Part shown: piece by piece, positions 8,552-17,607 of the stretch
Layout of the letters: each line of letters opens with the position of its first letter
How positions within the stretch are numbered: the first letter of the stretch is position 1
Source: Alteromonas confluentis
GTDB taxonomy: Bacteria > Pseudomonadota > Gammaproteobacteria > Enterobacterales > Alteromonadaceae
DNA length: 64,000 nt
Assembly: GCF_001757105.1 (NCBI RefSeq)
Contig: NZ_MDHN01000008.1
Coordinates: 124,001 to 188,000 of the forward strand
Reading direction: 5' to 3'
The notes under the pieces: model-generated
Seen by the model: only the letters and a program-made list of their open reading frames with translations
Told to the model about the DNA's origin: nothing
The model's database searches: none
Translations under genes and position numbers: made by a program

Positions 8552-9850
8552 ATGTACTATCCCTTTTCATGGCTACGAAGTGCAATTCGCCTGATTGCGT
8601 ATTTGCTCGTCTTCGCGCTGGTGGGGTTGTATGTCGACGACATGCTATTTGCTATTGCATTAGGGGCGGTGGGCCTGTTGATTGTCAATTACTGGCAGCT
8701 GTTCAAGCTGAATCGCTGGCTCTGGCACAGTCGTAAAATGTCGCCACCTACCGTAAGTGGCGTGTGGGAACATATTTACGAAGGCATTTATTACCTGCAG
8801 CGGCGAAACCGCAACAAACGCAAAGAATTAGGTGAGTTGGTAAAACGTTTCCGGGAAGGCTCAGAAGCGCTCCCCGATGCCGCCGTTGTGGTGGACTCCA
8901 AAGCCAGTATAATTTGGTGTAACCGGCTGGCCCGACTGGAGCTGGGTTTAAAATGGCCCGGTGATGCAGGCACCCGTATCGACAATCTTATCCGTCATCC
9001 AGATTTCATCAGCTACTTTCATGAAGGCGATTTTAGTCATCCCATTGAAGTACCTGCGCCTACCAACCCCAACAAAACCTTTGAATACCGGATCATGCCC
9101 TATGGCGAAGAGCACTTGCTGCTTATTGCCCGAGACGTAACCCGGGTATCTCAGTTGGAAGAAATGCGGAAAGACTTCGTGGCGAATGTGTCTCACGAGC
9201 TACGTACGCCGCTTACCGTGTTATCGGGCTATCTGGAAATCCTGCCAGAAGATGAAGATAACCCGATGGTGCAGAAGGCGATGAAAGAGATGTCTGCGCA
9301 GGCCCAGCGAATGCAGAGTTTGATTGAAGATCTGTTGGTGTTATCGCGCATTGAGGCCAGCTCAGAGCGGATTTACGAAAATAAAGTAAATATGCCCGCC
9401 ATGTTAGCGCAGCTCGAAAAAGAAGCTGCCACACTGAATGTCGACAAAGGGCATAAGATTACTTTCCATATTGATCCCGCGCTCTGGGTATTTGGGGTGG
9501 AAACAGAACTGCGCAGTGCCTGTTCGAATCTGGTATTCAACGCTGTGCACTATACGCCACCTGGCGGCGAAATAAACGTTCATTGGCGGCGTGAAGGCCA
9601 CGATGCCTTATTTGCCGTTATTGATAACGGTGACGGCATTGAACAGAACCATCTGGCGCGGCTCACTGAACGCTTTTACCGGGTGGACAAAGCCCGTTCA
9701 AGAAAAACCGGCGGTTCCGGTCTGGGCTTGTCTATTGTGAAACACGTGCTCAGCCATCATAATTCTCAGCTGGATATTACCAGTACCGTAGGAGAGGGCA
9801 GTCAGTTTTCGTTCCTGCTGGATGAAGAGTTGATTACGGAGAAGTCATGA
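8552..9850 (+). CDS. phoR: Phosphate regulon sensor kinase PhoR
   Basis: A 432-aa inner-membrane kinase (E. coli 431). Two closely spaced hydrophobic helices (about 10-28 and 31-50) with almost no periplasmic loop are typical of PhoR, followed by a charged region, a PAS domain (about 105-200), the H box with His215 (FVANVSHELRTPLTVLSG) and an ATPase domain (NLVFNAVHYTP, DNGDGI, GGSGLGLSIV). It follows phoB by 79 bases and its end overlaps the pstS-like gene by four bases (ATGA), so the three genes likely form one transcript. Confidence 0.96.
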   Translation: MYYPFSWLRSAIRLIAYLLVFALVGLYVDDMLFAIALGAVGLLIVNYWQLFKLNRWLWHSRKMSPPTVSGVWEHIYEGIYYLQRRNRNKRKELGELVKRFREGSEALPDAAVVVDSKASIIWCNRLARLELGLKWPGDAGTRIDNLIRHPDFISYFHEGDFSHPIEVPAPTNPNKTFEYRIMPYGEEHLLLIARDVTRVSQLEEMRKDFVANVSHELRTPLTVLSGYLEILPEDEDNPMVQKAMKEMSAQAQRMQSLIEDLLVLSRIEASSERIYENKVNMPAMLAQLEKEAATLNVDKGHKITFHIDPALWVFGVETELRSACSNLVFNAVHYTPPGGEINVHWRREGHDALFAVIDNGDGIEQNHLARLTERFYRVDKARSRKTGGSGLGLSIVKHVLSHHNSQLDITSTVGEGSQFSFLLDEELITEKS

Positions 9851-10818
9851 GCCGTTGGTGTCAGGTGTTAGTCAGTGCTTTGCTGTGTATGAGTACTTTT
9901 CAGGTTTGTGCAGAGGAATCTGTGCCTGAATACACCCGAAGCCCCGGCGTTGCCGGTAAAATAACCTCAGTTGGCTCAGATACCCTGGCAAACCTGATGG
10001 CCATGTGGTCGCAGGAATTCATGGAGATGTATCCTCAGGTCAAATTTCAGATCCAGGCTTCAGGCTCCTCTACGGCACCACCCGCACTTACCGAAGGCAC
10101 TGCAACCATCGGCCCCATGAGTCGTGAATTGAAACCCTCTGAAATCCGCGATTTTGTTCGCGAGCATGGTTATCCGCCCACGGTGGTCAGGGTTGCCATG
10201 GATGCCATCGCGATTTTCGTCGAACGGAAGAATCCCATTGAAGGGCTTACGCTGGAGCAAGTCGACGGTATTTTCTCAACCACCCGATTCTGCGGTGCAC
10301 GGGAAGCCATTACCGACTGGTCACAGCTTTTATCAAATCAGAACGCCACCGTGTCGCCAATACGTATTTTTGGTCGGAACTCGGTTTCCGGTACCTATGG
10401 GTTGTTTAAAGTGATGGCGCTTTGCGACGGAGATTTTCGCGCCACGGTGAACGAGCAGCCCGGCTCTGCTTCGGTGGTGTTGTCTGTTGCGTCGAGCAAC
10501 GATGGTATCGGATACGCCGCCTACGGTTACAAAACCGCTGGCGTTAAAGCCCTGGCTATCGGAGACTCTGCGCAGTCACTGGTACCGTTAACCACGCAAA
10601 CTGTGCGCAATGAAACCTATCCCTATGCCCGTTTTCTGTATCTGGTCGTGAATAAAGCACCGGGTAAACCATTGCCTACCCTGGAAAGAGAGTTTTTACG
10701 CTATGTCCTTTCCCAGCAGGGGCAAGATCAAGTGAGCAAGGACGGCTATTTTCCGGTTCGCGAAGATTTATTGCTTCGCCAACGCCGATATTTAGAAGAT
10801 ACCGCCGTTAAACTGTAG
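9847..10818 (+). CDS. pstS: Periplasmic phosphate-binding protein, PstS type
   Basis: A 323-aa secreted substrate-binding protein. A signal peptide ends near residue 22 (FQVCA/EE). Phosphate-binding loops of the PstS fold are visible: GSDTL near residue 40, ASGSSTAPPALTEGTATIGP and GRNSVSGTYGLFK. It overlaps phoR by four bases. The membrane components pstC, pstA and pstB are not in the window, so this copy either works with a distant PstCAB or has a sensing role alongside PhoR. The first base-pairing Pho box unit of its own is absent; it should be carried by the phoB promoter. Confidence 0.9.
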   Translation: MSRWCQVLVSALLCMSTFQVCAEESVPEYTRSPGVAGKITSVGSDTLANLMAMWSQEFMEMYPQVKFQIQASGSSTAPPALTEGTATIGPMSRELKPSEIRDFVREHGYPPTVVRVAMDAIAIFVERKNPIEGLTLEQVDGIFSTTRFCGAREAITDWSQLLSNQNATVSPIRIFGRNSVSGTYGLFKVMALCDGDFRATVNEQPGSASVVLSVASSNDGIGYAAYGYKTAGVKALAIGDSAQSLVPLTTQTVRNETYPYARFLYLVVNKAPGKPLPTLEREFLRYVLSQQGQDQVSKDGYFPVREDLLLRQRRYLEDTAVKL

Positions 10819-11019
10819 TCTCAGACTGTCATTAAAGCTTCATACTTTAGTTTAATTCGGTGCCTGCCAAACAGGGCTATTTCCCAGTATTCACGGGTTG
10901 TCCAGCCGCGTTTTGCATCTCCATAATTAGAGTATATTCAGAAATCTTGTTATTTTTCATGCACTAATTATTTAAACGTGCTGATCCACGCCATTTAGAT
11001 ACTAAAAGTTCATTTTTTC
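10819..11019. other. Non-coding region after pstS
   Basis: No gene seen. A single perfect Pho half-site CTGTCAT lies at 10826-10832, directly after the pstS stop, without a good partner repeat. The rest is AT-rich and leads into the Pho boxes at 11020. Confidence 0.4.
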
Positions 11020-11064
11020 CTGTGAAAGTTTTGTTACAACGCCAGAGTGTAACAAATGTGTCAT
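11020..11064 (+). promoter_or_regulatory. Two Pho boxes upstream of the lipoprotein/receptor genes
   Basis: CTGTGAA-AGTT-TTGTTAC (11020-11037) and GTGTAAC-AAAT-GTGTCAT (11047-11064) both match the 7-4-7 PhoB box layout; the second has only two mismatches to CTGTCAT-N4-CTGTCAT in key positions. They lie 64-108 bases before the lipoprotein start and should make it phosphate-starvation inducible. Confidence 0.75.
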
Positions 11065-11127
11065 TTACCTTCGGTAAAGTTCCTGCGTTTTCTAAATCCA
11101 TAATCATATTCGCACTTGGAGATACGA

Positions 11128-13890
11128 ATGGAACTTAAGCACTTATTTCAAGCTTCCGCGATTGCAACGGCACTCGTGTTAGCTGGCTGTGGCGGCGATA
11201 TCAACATTTCAGAAGGGAACATCGATAACAGCGTAGAAAATAACTACGGTAACGGTGGTAGTGATTCAGGTTCTGGCGATTCTGGTGATACAGATACCGC
11301 GCCTGGTGAAGTAAGTTCAGGCCTGAGCTCTCAGGTTTCTACCGCGTTCGGTAGCGATGTAACGGTTCGTGTTCTATCTGGTCGCTTAACTGCGGATATG
11401 GCTGACGACAGCGGTAACATCACGCTGACTAACGACACCGTATGGGCACTGGACGGTGCAGTATTCTTTGGTAACGACAACGCAGACAGCGTGAACCTGG
11501 TTATCGAAGAAGGTACAACAATTTTCGGTCGCAGCGGTAACGACTACATGGTAGTAAGCCGTGGTTCAACTATCGAAGCAAACGGTACTGCAGCAGCACC
11601 TATCATTCTGACTTCTATCGAAGACGTGGTTGGCGGTGACGCACAGCCTGGTCAGTGGGGTGGTCTGGTAATGCTGGGTAACGCTTCTTCTAACCAGTGT
11701 CCTGATACCGGCGCATGTTCTCTGCAAATCGAAGGCGCTGAAGAAGGTGCGGTATTCGGTGGTACAGACGACACTGAAAGCTCTGGTTCTATCAGCTACA
11801 TGGTAATCAAATACTCAGGTTTCGAAATTGCACCAGATAACGAGCTGCAAGGTCTGACTATGGGTGGCGTAGGTTCTGGTACCTCTATCGACCACATTCA
11901 GGTACACGCGTCTTCTGACGACGGTATCGAATTCTTCGGCGGTAGCCCGCAACTGAAATATGTACTGGTTACTGGTGCACAAGATGACTCTTTAGACTGG
12001 GATAACGGTTTTACTGGTAAAATCCAGTACGCTTTCCTTGAGCATGCGACAGACGACACTGATGCAAACCGTGGTATCGAAGCTGATAACGACGGTTCAG
12101 ATCCGGCAAATGAGCCACAGTCTAACCCAATGATTTCTAACCTGACCATCATCGGTAACAACTTCGACGGCGACGACGATTCTGAAGGTGTTTACCTGCG
12201 TGAAGGTACCGGTGCACAGATTTACAACATGGTTGTGACGGGTCCTGCAGGCATGGGCGAGTGTTTTGAAGTTGAAAACGTGACTGAGTCTCAGGCTAAC
12301 CTGGCCGACGGCACTATCACTATTCAAAACTCTGTTATGGCTTGCCGTAACGGTGAAAACTTTAAGAACGATGACGGCGCCGTTGATCTGGAAGACTGGT
12401 TCTTAAACACCATGACTGGCAACACCGTTTCTGAAGCGATTGCACTGAATGCAGACGGTTCACCAACGTCTGGTAGCCCACTGTTAGGTGCAGGTGCTGA
12501 CGCATCGCAAATCGACGGTTTCTTTGATGCGACTGACTACATCGGTGCACTGGATGGCGTAACTGACTGGCGTGATGGCTGGGCATTCGGTTTCGGCGGC
12601 GGTGAAGTTACTGGCGTTGTTGAATCGGTTGACGGTTGTCCTGCAAGCACTACTGAAATTGATTCTGTAGACGGCACCACCACTACCTGTCAGTTAACTG
12701 GCCGCATCACTTCTGATGTAACCCTGACTGAAGGCAACATGTATGCCCTGTCTGGCGCAGTATTCATCGGTGGCGACAACACTGACAGCGCAACACTGAC
12801 TATTGAAGAAGGTGTCACTCTGTACGGTGCAAGCGGTAACGATTACCTGGTAATCAGCCGTGGTTCACAAATTGATGCGCAAGGTACTGCTGCTAACCCA
12901 ATCACCTTTACTTCACAAGCTGACGTAGCGTCTGATGCCGGTGAGCCGGGTCAATGGGGTGGTCTGGTAATGCTGGGTAACGCGCCATCTAACCAGTGTC
13001 CTGAAACCGGTGCATGTTCACTGCAAATCGAAGGTGCAGAAGAAGGTGCGGTATTCGGCGGAACCGATACTGCTGATAACTCAGGTACTATCCGCTACGT
13101 TCGCATCATGCACTCAGGTTTCGAGATTGCACCTGATAACGAACTGCAAGGTCTGACTATGGGTGGCGTAGGTTCTGGTACTGATATCAGCTACGTACAA
13201 ATCCACAAGTCTTCAGACGATGGTGTTGAATTCTTTGGCGGTAACGTTGACATGAAGTACGTAGTACTGACTGACAACCAAGATGACAGCATCGATTGGG
13301 ATAACGGCTTCCAGGGTCGTATGCAGTATGTACTGGTTCGCCAGGCAACTGACGATTCAGATGCGAACCGCGGTATCGAAGCCGACAACGACGGTTCTGA
13401 CCCGGCTAACCAGCCACAGTCTAACCCGACTCTGTCTAACGTAACCATCATTGGTAACAACTTCGACGGCGACGACGATTCAGAAGGTGTTTACCTGCGC
13501 GAAGGTACCGGCGCTCAGCTGTCTAACTTCATCGTAACTGGCCCTGCTGGCATGGGTGAGTGTTTCGAAATCGAAAACGTTGTTGAGTCTCAGGCTAACC
13601 TGACTGACGGCACCACCACTTTCACAAACTCTGTGATTGCTTGTGAAAACGACGAGAACTTCAAGTTCGACGCGGGTGCGACTGACCTGGAAAACTGGTT
13701 CCTGAACACCATGACTGGCAACGCAGTAGTCGCTACTCAAGCAGAAGTCGTTAGCGGCATCTACAGCATCACTGATGCGGTAACGCCTAAAGACTGGACG
13801 GGTGATACTTTCTTCGACAACGTGGACTTTGTTGGTGCCGTGTCTGAAGACGACGACTGGACTGCTGGCTGGACCGTTGGTCTGGAGTAA
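11128..13890 (+). CDS. Large lipoprotein with duplicated beta-helix-like unit, Pho-controlled
   Basis: A 920-aa predicted lipoprotein: signal peptide with lipobox LAGC (Cys20), a Gly/Ser/Asp-rich linker (about 25-60), then two homologous units of roughly 405 and 395 residues (starting near Gly85 and Gly525). Each unit carries GQWGGLVMLGN, NQCP-x-TGACSLQIEGAEEG, GFEIAPDNELQGLTMGGVGS, DANRGIEADNDGSDPAN and GNNFDGDDDSEGVYLREGTG. The repetitive short strands resemble a right-handed beta-helix, and the Asp-rich loops could bind calcium. The ATG at 11128 is preceded by GGAG; a TTG four codons upstream is less likely. Homologues are sometimes labelled multidrug transporters, which the sequence does not support. 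Position between Pho boxes and a TonB receptor suggests a surface or periplasmic binding partner of the receptor. Confidence 0.8.
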   Translation: MELKHLFQASAIATALVLAGCGGDINISEGNIDNSVENNYGNGGSDSGSGDSGDTDTAPGEVSSGLSSQVSTAFGSDVTVRVLSGRLTADMADDSGNITLTNDTVWALDGAVFFGNDNADSVNLVIEEGTTIFGRSGNDYMVVSRGSTIEANGTAAAPIILTSIEDVVGGDAQPGQWGGLVMLGNASSNQCPDTGACSLQIEGAEEGAVFGGTDDTESSGSISYMVIKYSGFEIAPDNELQGLTMGGVGSGTSIDHIQVHASSDDGIEFFGGSPQLKYVLVTGAQDDSLDWDNGFTGKIQYAFLEHATDDTDANRGIEADNDGSDPANEPQSNPMISNLTIIGNNFDGDDDSEGVYLREGTGAQIYNMVVTGPAGMGECFEVENVTESQANLADGTITIQNSVMACRNGENFKNDDGAVDLEDWFLNTMTGNTVSEAIALNADGSPTSGSPLLGAGADASQIDGFFDATDYIGALDGVTDWRDGWAFGFGGGEVTGVVESVDGCPASTTEIDSVDGTTTTCQLTGRITSDVTLTEGNMYALSGAVFIGGDNTDSATLTIEEGVTLYGASGNDYLVISRGSQIDAQGTAANPITFTSQADVASDAGEPGQWGGLVMLGNAPSNQCPETGACSLQIEGAEEGAVFGGTDTADNSGTIRYVRIMHSGFEIAPDNELQGLTMGGVGSGTDISYVQIHKSSDDGVEFFGGNVDMKYVVLTDNQDDSIDWDNGFQGRMQYVLVRQATDDSDANRGIEADNDGSDPANQPQSNPTLSNVTIIGNNFDGDDDSEGVYLREGTGAQLSNFIVTGPAGMGECFEIENVVESQANLTDGTTTFTNSVIACENDENFKFDAGATDLENWFLNTMTGNAVVATQAEVVSGIYSITDAVTPKDWTGDTFFDNVDFVGAVSEDDDWTAGWTVGLE
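11380..12594 (+). repeat. Coding repeat, copy A
   Basis: First copy of the internal duplication in the lipoprotein gene. Many stretches are near-identical at DNA level to copy B; for example the GQWGGLVMLGN codons at about 11650 recur 1299 bases downstream. Confidence 0.85.
12700..13887 (+). repeat. Coding repeat, copy B
   Basis: Second copy of the duplication; register offset to copy A is about 433 codons in the conserved core and 440 at the N-terminal edge, showing small indels since duplication. Confidence 0.85.
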
Positions 13891-13913
13891 TCACTCCTAA
13901 TCCCTCCATCAAG

Positions 13914-13951
13914 GCAGGCACGTTGCAGCAAAAGTAGCGTGCTTGCTTTTT
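13914..13951 (+). terminator. Terminator-like attenuator between lipoprotein and receptor genes
   Basis: GCAGGCACG (13914-13922) pairs with CGTGCTTGC (13938-13946; one G-U pair), followed by TTTTT. It may reduce read-through into the receptor gene 62 bases downstream. A second inverted repeat AACGTTT/AAACGTT lies at about 13964-13979. Confidence 0.6.
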
Positions 13952-14013
13952 AAGTATTAAAAGCAACGTTTTTAAACGTTGATGTGTAAGAACGCTTTTC
14001 CACGAGGTTTACA

Positions 14014-16665
14014 ATGAAAAAGCCTGCAATCAGATTTCCTGTCAAGCCATTGAGTCTGGCGATACTGGCAACATTCGCAGCGGCTACCGTGCCTGCAGTT
14101 GCTCAGGAAGCTGACGATGAGGAAGTCATCGAAGAAGTGGTTGCCACTGGTACCCGTCTGAAAGGTACGGCAACAGCAGTAATGGAAGAACGGAAAAACC
14201 AGGCATTCGTTGCTGACATCATGGGTGCGGAACAAATCTCTCGTACCGGTGACTCCGATGCGGCTTCTGCCCTGCGTCGTGTAACGGGTTTGACACTGGT
14301 TGACGGTAAATTCATTTATGTACGTGGCTTGGGTGAACGTTATTCATCTACCCAGCTGAACGGCCTGGCTGTGCCTAGTCCAGACCCAACCCGTAACGTT
14401 ATTCCGCTGGATTTATTCCCATCTACGATTATCGAAAGCTTGTCGGTACAAAAAGCCTACTCGCCTTCTATGCCTGCGTCTTTCGGTGGTGGTAACGTTG
14501 ATATTCGTCTGAAAACCATTCCTTCAGATTACGTATTCAGTGTTCAGGGCCAGTTAGGTTCAAACACCAATAACTTTGACGACGCTTACCAGTACAATGG
14601 TGGCGGTGATGACTGGTTTGGTGAAGATGACGGCACCCGTGCGGCGCCAGCAGCCATTGTTGATCAGTGGGAGAGCAAACAGTTCCTCGATGGCATTAGC
14701 CAGGAAGAGTCTGTTGCCTTGTTCAAAGGTTTGAACCGTGACTACGATCCACGTTTGGAAAGCGTAGACCCGGATTACAAAGCCAACCTGTCGATTGGTA
14801 ACAGCTTTGATTATGACGACGACTGGCGTTTTGGTTTCCTGCTTGCCAGTGGTTACGACCGTTCTACCGATGTAAGCGAAGAGTATGTGGGCGAACAGCC
14901 ACTGCGTAACGGTGAAGAAATCCGTATGATTCGCTTTTATGACGAAGTAAACACCACTGAGAAATCGGTGAAGTGGTCGACCCTGTTTAACGTAGGTGTC
15001 GATTACAATCGTCAGCATCGTGTGGACTATAGCTTTATCGTGTTGAGCGATACCCGCGACCAGATCCGCGACATGATTGGTAACACTGCCAACATCACGT
15101 TATCTGATAACCAGCGTGTTCGTAAGTACGAAGTGCAATACGAAGAACGGAAAATGTTCACCAACCAGTTACGTGGTACACACACGTTCCCTGAGTTAGG
15201 TTTCCTTGGTTTTGACTGGAAATATTCTGAAGGCCGTTCTTCCCGTGATGCCCCAGGTAACATGGAAGCCCGCTTCCTGCTGGAAGACGATAATTTAGAT
15301 GGCATTTACGATCGCGAAACAGAAAGCAGCCTGAGTAACTCTACAACGGCTGGCCGCTATTCATTCCAAACGTTGCATGACCGCGTAGAAAACTTCGCCT
15401 ACAACGTAAACTACCCGTTGATGATTGATAACTGGGAAATGGAATTTAAAGCAGGTGGTAACTTCCTGAGCAAGACACGTGTTGCAGACAACCGTCGTCT
15501 GGACATCAGTACCCGTGCGTTTACCGATACGTCTATTCTGGAAGGCTACAACTTTAACGACATCCTTACCGATGAAGTTCTGGATAGCGCTAGCTACAGC
15601 ACACAAAACCTGCTGCGTGATACCACAGTTGCTGGTGACGACTATGCTGCTGGTCAGAAAGTGGATGCTTACTACTTTGAAGCCGACCTGTTCTGGAACA
15701 ACCTGTGGCGTTTCAGTGGTGGTGTGCGTTACGAAGACTTCCGCCAGGCGGTTGTCCCGTTCGATCCACGTACCAACCAGTTCGACTTAACTGACGAAGC
15801 AGACCGTTCACAGCTGGCTTTCCAGGAAGACGCGTTCTATCCGTCGCTGGCGGTAACATACTTCCTGCAGGAAGACATGCAGCTGCGTTTCAGCTACGGT
15901 AAAACGGTAGTGCGTCCAGACCTGCGTGAAGTCTCGTCTTCAACGTATATCGACCCGCTCACCGAAAACCCGGTAGGCGGTACACCAGGACTGCGTACCA
16001 CGTCTATCAATAACTTTGATATTCGCTGGGAATGGTACCGTGAAGCCGGTAACAACCTGTCACTGGGCCTGTTCTACAAAGACATGGATTCACCCATTGA
16101 ATCGGTTCAGTCGCCTGCACAGGATGGTCCGCCGCTTATTCGTATCGCTAATGCCGAAACCGGTAAGATGTACGGTATGGAAGTGGAGTTCCTGCAAGGT
16201 CTTGAAGTGATTGGCGACGGTATCTGGGACAACCTGTTTGTGTCCGGTAACCTCACCTTAAGTGACTCAGAGATTGAGCTGGACCCGGCTAACATTGAAG
16301 AGCAAACCGGTGTTTCGACCTCGATCACTAACCCGACACGGGCGATGACCGGTCACTCGAAATGGGTAGTGAATACGCAATTCGGTTATGACTCAGATAA
16401 CGGTGAACACTCTGCATCTTTAGTCTATAACGTGTTTGGTCCGCGTATCCTGATCCCGGGCATCGATGGCTTCGATGACAGCTTCGAACAACCGTTCCAT
16501 TCTCTCGATGTGGTGTACAAGTGGTACCCGGATTTTAATACCACTGTCACATTGAAAGTTCAGAATATGCTTGATCAGGAAAAGAAAATTGAGTTTGAAG
16601 ACACCTTACTGCGGTCTGAAACCCGCGGCACGTCATTTAGTTTAGCGTATCGCTACGACTTCTAA
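14014..16665 (+). CDS. TonB-dependent outer-membrane receptor
   Basis: An 883-aa outer-membrane receptor. The signal peptide ends near residue 30 (PAVA/QE); a TonB-box-like EEVVATGTR follows at residues 40-48. The plug domain has ALRRVTGLTLVDGKFIYVRG, RGLGERYSSTQLNG and FGGGNVDIRLK, and the protein ends in an aromatic barrel strand (LAYRYDF). This plug type (RGLGERYSSTQ) belongs to large receptors whose substrates are mostly unassigned. A GAGG sits upstream of the ATG. Lying between a Pho-boxed lipoprotein gene and a Pho-boxed TonB operon, it is probably a receptor for a phosphorus-containing compound; this is inference. Confidence 0.9.
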   Translation: MKKPAIRFPVKPLSLAILATFAAATVPAVAQEADDEEVIEEVVATGTRLKGTATAVMEERKNQAFVADIMGAEQISRTGDSDAASALRRVTGLTLVDGKFIYVRGLGERYSSTQLNGLAVPSPDPTRNVIPLDLFPSTIIESLSVQKAYSPSMPASFGGGNVDIRLKTIPSDYVFSVQGQLGSNTNNFDDAYQYNGGGDDWFGEDDGTRAAPAAIVDQWESKQFLDGISQEESVALFKGLNRDYDPRLESVDPDYKANLSIGNSFDYDDDWRFGFLLASGYDRSTDVSEEYVGEQPLRNGEEIRMIRFYDEVNTTEKSVKWSTLFNVGVDYNRQHRVDYSFIVLSDTRDQIRDMIGNTANITLSDNQRVRKYEVQYEERKMFTNQLRGTHTFPELGFLGFDWKYSEGRSSRDAPGNMEARFLLEDDNLDGIYDRETESSLSNSTTAGRYSFQTLHDRVENFAYNVNYPLMIDNWEMEFKAGGNFLSKTRVADNRRLDISTRAFTDTSILEGYNFNDILTDEVLDSASYSTQNLLRDTTVAGDDYAAGQKVDAYYFEADLFWNNLWRFSGGVRYEDFRQAVVPFDPRTNQFDLTDEADRSQLAFQEDAFYPSLAVTYFLQEDMQLRFSYGKTVVRPDLREVSSSTYIDPLTENPVGGTPGLRTTSINNFDIRWEWYREAGNNLSLGLFYKDMDSPIESVQSPAQDGPPLIRIANAETGKMYGMEVEFLQGLEVIGDGIWDNLFVSGNLTLSDSEIELDPANIEEQTGVSTSITNPTRAMTGHSKWVVNTQFGYDSDNGEHSASLVYNVFGPRILIPGIDGFDDSFEQPFHSLDVVYKWYPDFNTTVTLKVQNMLDQEKKIEFEDTLLRSETRGTSFSLAYRYDF

Positions 16666-16675
16666 TCAACTCATC

Positions 16676-16702
16676 AAGAGCCGCATCAGCGGCTCTTTTT
16701 TT
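16676..16702 (+). terminator. Intrinsic terminator after receptor gene
   Basis: AAGAGCCGC / GCGGCTCTT stem with a 4-base loop and a run of seven T. It separates the receptor gene from the Pho box of the energising operon. Confidence 0.9.
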
Positions 16703-16744
16703 ATCACGTCATTGTTCAATTGTGACAATAGAAATATGACAGTC

Positions 16745-16762
16745 ATGTAATAAAACTGTCAT
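16745..16762 (+). promoter_or_regulatory. Pho box upstream of the TonB energising operon
   Basis: ATGTAAT-AAAA-CTGTCAT, with a perfect second repeat and a good first repeat. It lies 74 bases before the DUF3450 gene; nearby TGACAG and TGTGACA stretches may extend it. It links the whole six-gene operon to PhoB. Confidence 0.8.
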
Positions 16763-16836
16763 AGAAAGTTCCTATCCTACGCCCAGAAATTTAAGCTCGG
16801 CGAAAGCCGTATCCTTTAACTGTAAGGTTTGAATGT

Positions 16837-17595
16837 ATGAAGCTTTTCAACTCTTTGCTACTGGCGAGCGCCATGACGGCCACCTTCGCCATGGCACAAG
16901 ACGATAGCGTCTTGAAACCCGCTGTAGATGAAGCCGCTAAGATCAACGAAAGTGCCGCTAAGTCTCAGGACAAAATCAACAACATCGCTGATCAAATCGA
17001 TAGCAAACTTCAAGCGTTCAAAACGCTGAACAAAGAAATTGAAGGGCTGAACGTTTATAACAATCAGCTGAGCAAGCAGATCGCCAACCAGGAACAGGAA
17101 ATGGCGGATCTGAACGCATCTATCGACGAAGTTTCGGTTATCGAGCGTCAAATCACGCCACTGATGATTCGCATGATTGACGGTCTTGAGCAGTTCGTTG
17201 CTCTGGACGTGCCTTTCCTGGAAGAAGAGCGTGCTAAGCGTATTGCTGACTTAAAAGACATGATGGACCGCGCAGACGTTTCTGCTTCTGAGAAATTCCG
17301 TCGTGTAATGGAAGCCTATCAGGTAGAGATGGATTACGGCCGTACTATGGAAGCGTACAGCGGTATTCATTCAATCGACGGCACTGAGCGCGATGTAGAG
17401 TTCCTTCGCCTTGGCCGTACCGCACTGATTTATCAAACCCGTGACGCCAGCAAGCAAGGCGTATGGAATAAACAAACCCGTCAGTGGGAAGAACTGGACA
17501 GCAGCTACCGCACACAGATCACCAAAGGTCTGCGTATGGCGAAGAAACAGCTGGCACCAGATTTGTTAATGCTGCCTGTTGCAATCACGGACTAA
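16837..17595 (+). CDS. DUF3450 periplasmic coiled-coil protein
   Basis: A 252-aa secreted protein: signal peptide (MKLFNSLLLASAMTATFAMA, cleaved before Q21), then a long coiled coil (about 30-105) and a helical C-terminal domain ending in WNKQTRQWEELDSSY and LLMLPVAITD. This is the DUF3450 family, habitually encoded first in TtpC-type TonB operons. Its biochemical role is unknown; the coiled coil suggests an interaction with the similar periplasmic extension of the TtpC-like protein encoded 12 bases downstream. AAGG precedes the ATG. Confidence 0.88.
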   Translation: MKLFNSLLLASAMTATFAMAQDDSVLKPAVDEAAKINESAAKSQDKINNIADQIDSKLQAFKTLNKEIEGLNVYNNQLSKQIANQEQEMADLNASIDEVSVIERQITPLMIRMIDGLEQFVALDVPFLEEERAKRIADLKDMMDRADVSASEKFRRVMEAYQVEMDYGRTMEAYSGIHSIDGTERDVEFLRLGRTALIYQTRDASKQGVWNKQTRQWEELDSSYRTQITKGLRMAKKQLAPDLLMLPVAITD

Positions 17596-17607
17596 GAGGT
17601 ACTGACC

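Noticed and set aside
10826..10843. Pho box directly after pstS (CTGTCAT TAAA GCTTCAT)
   Set aside because: The first repeat is perfect but the second is poor, and it lies about 300 bases from the next gene; recorded only as a half-site.
14560..15018. Long antisense reading frame inside the TonB receptor gene
   Set aside because: No ribosome site or family resemblance, and the opposite strand is a clear receptor; it is a shadow frame.
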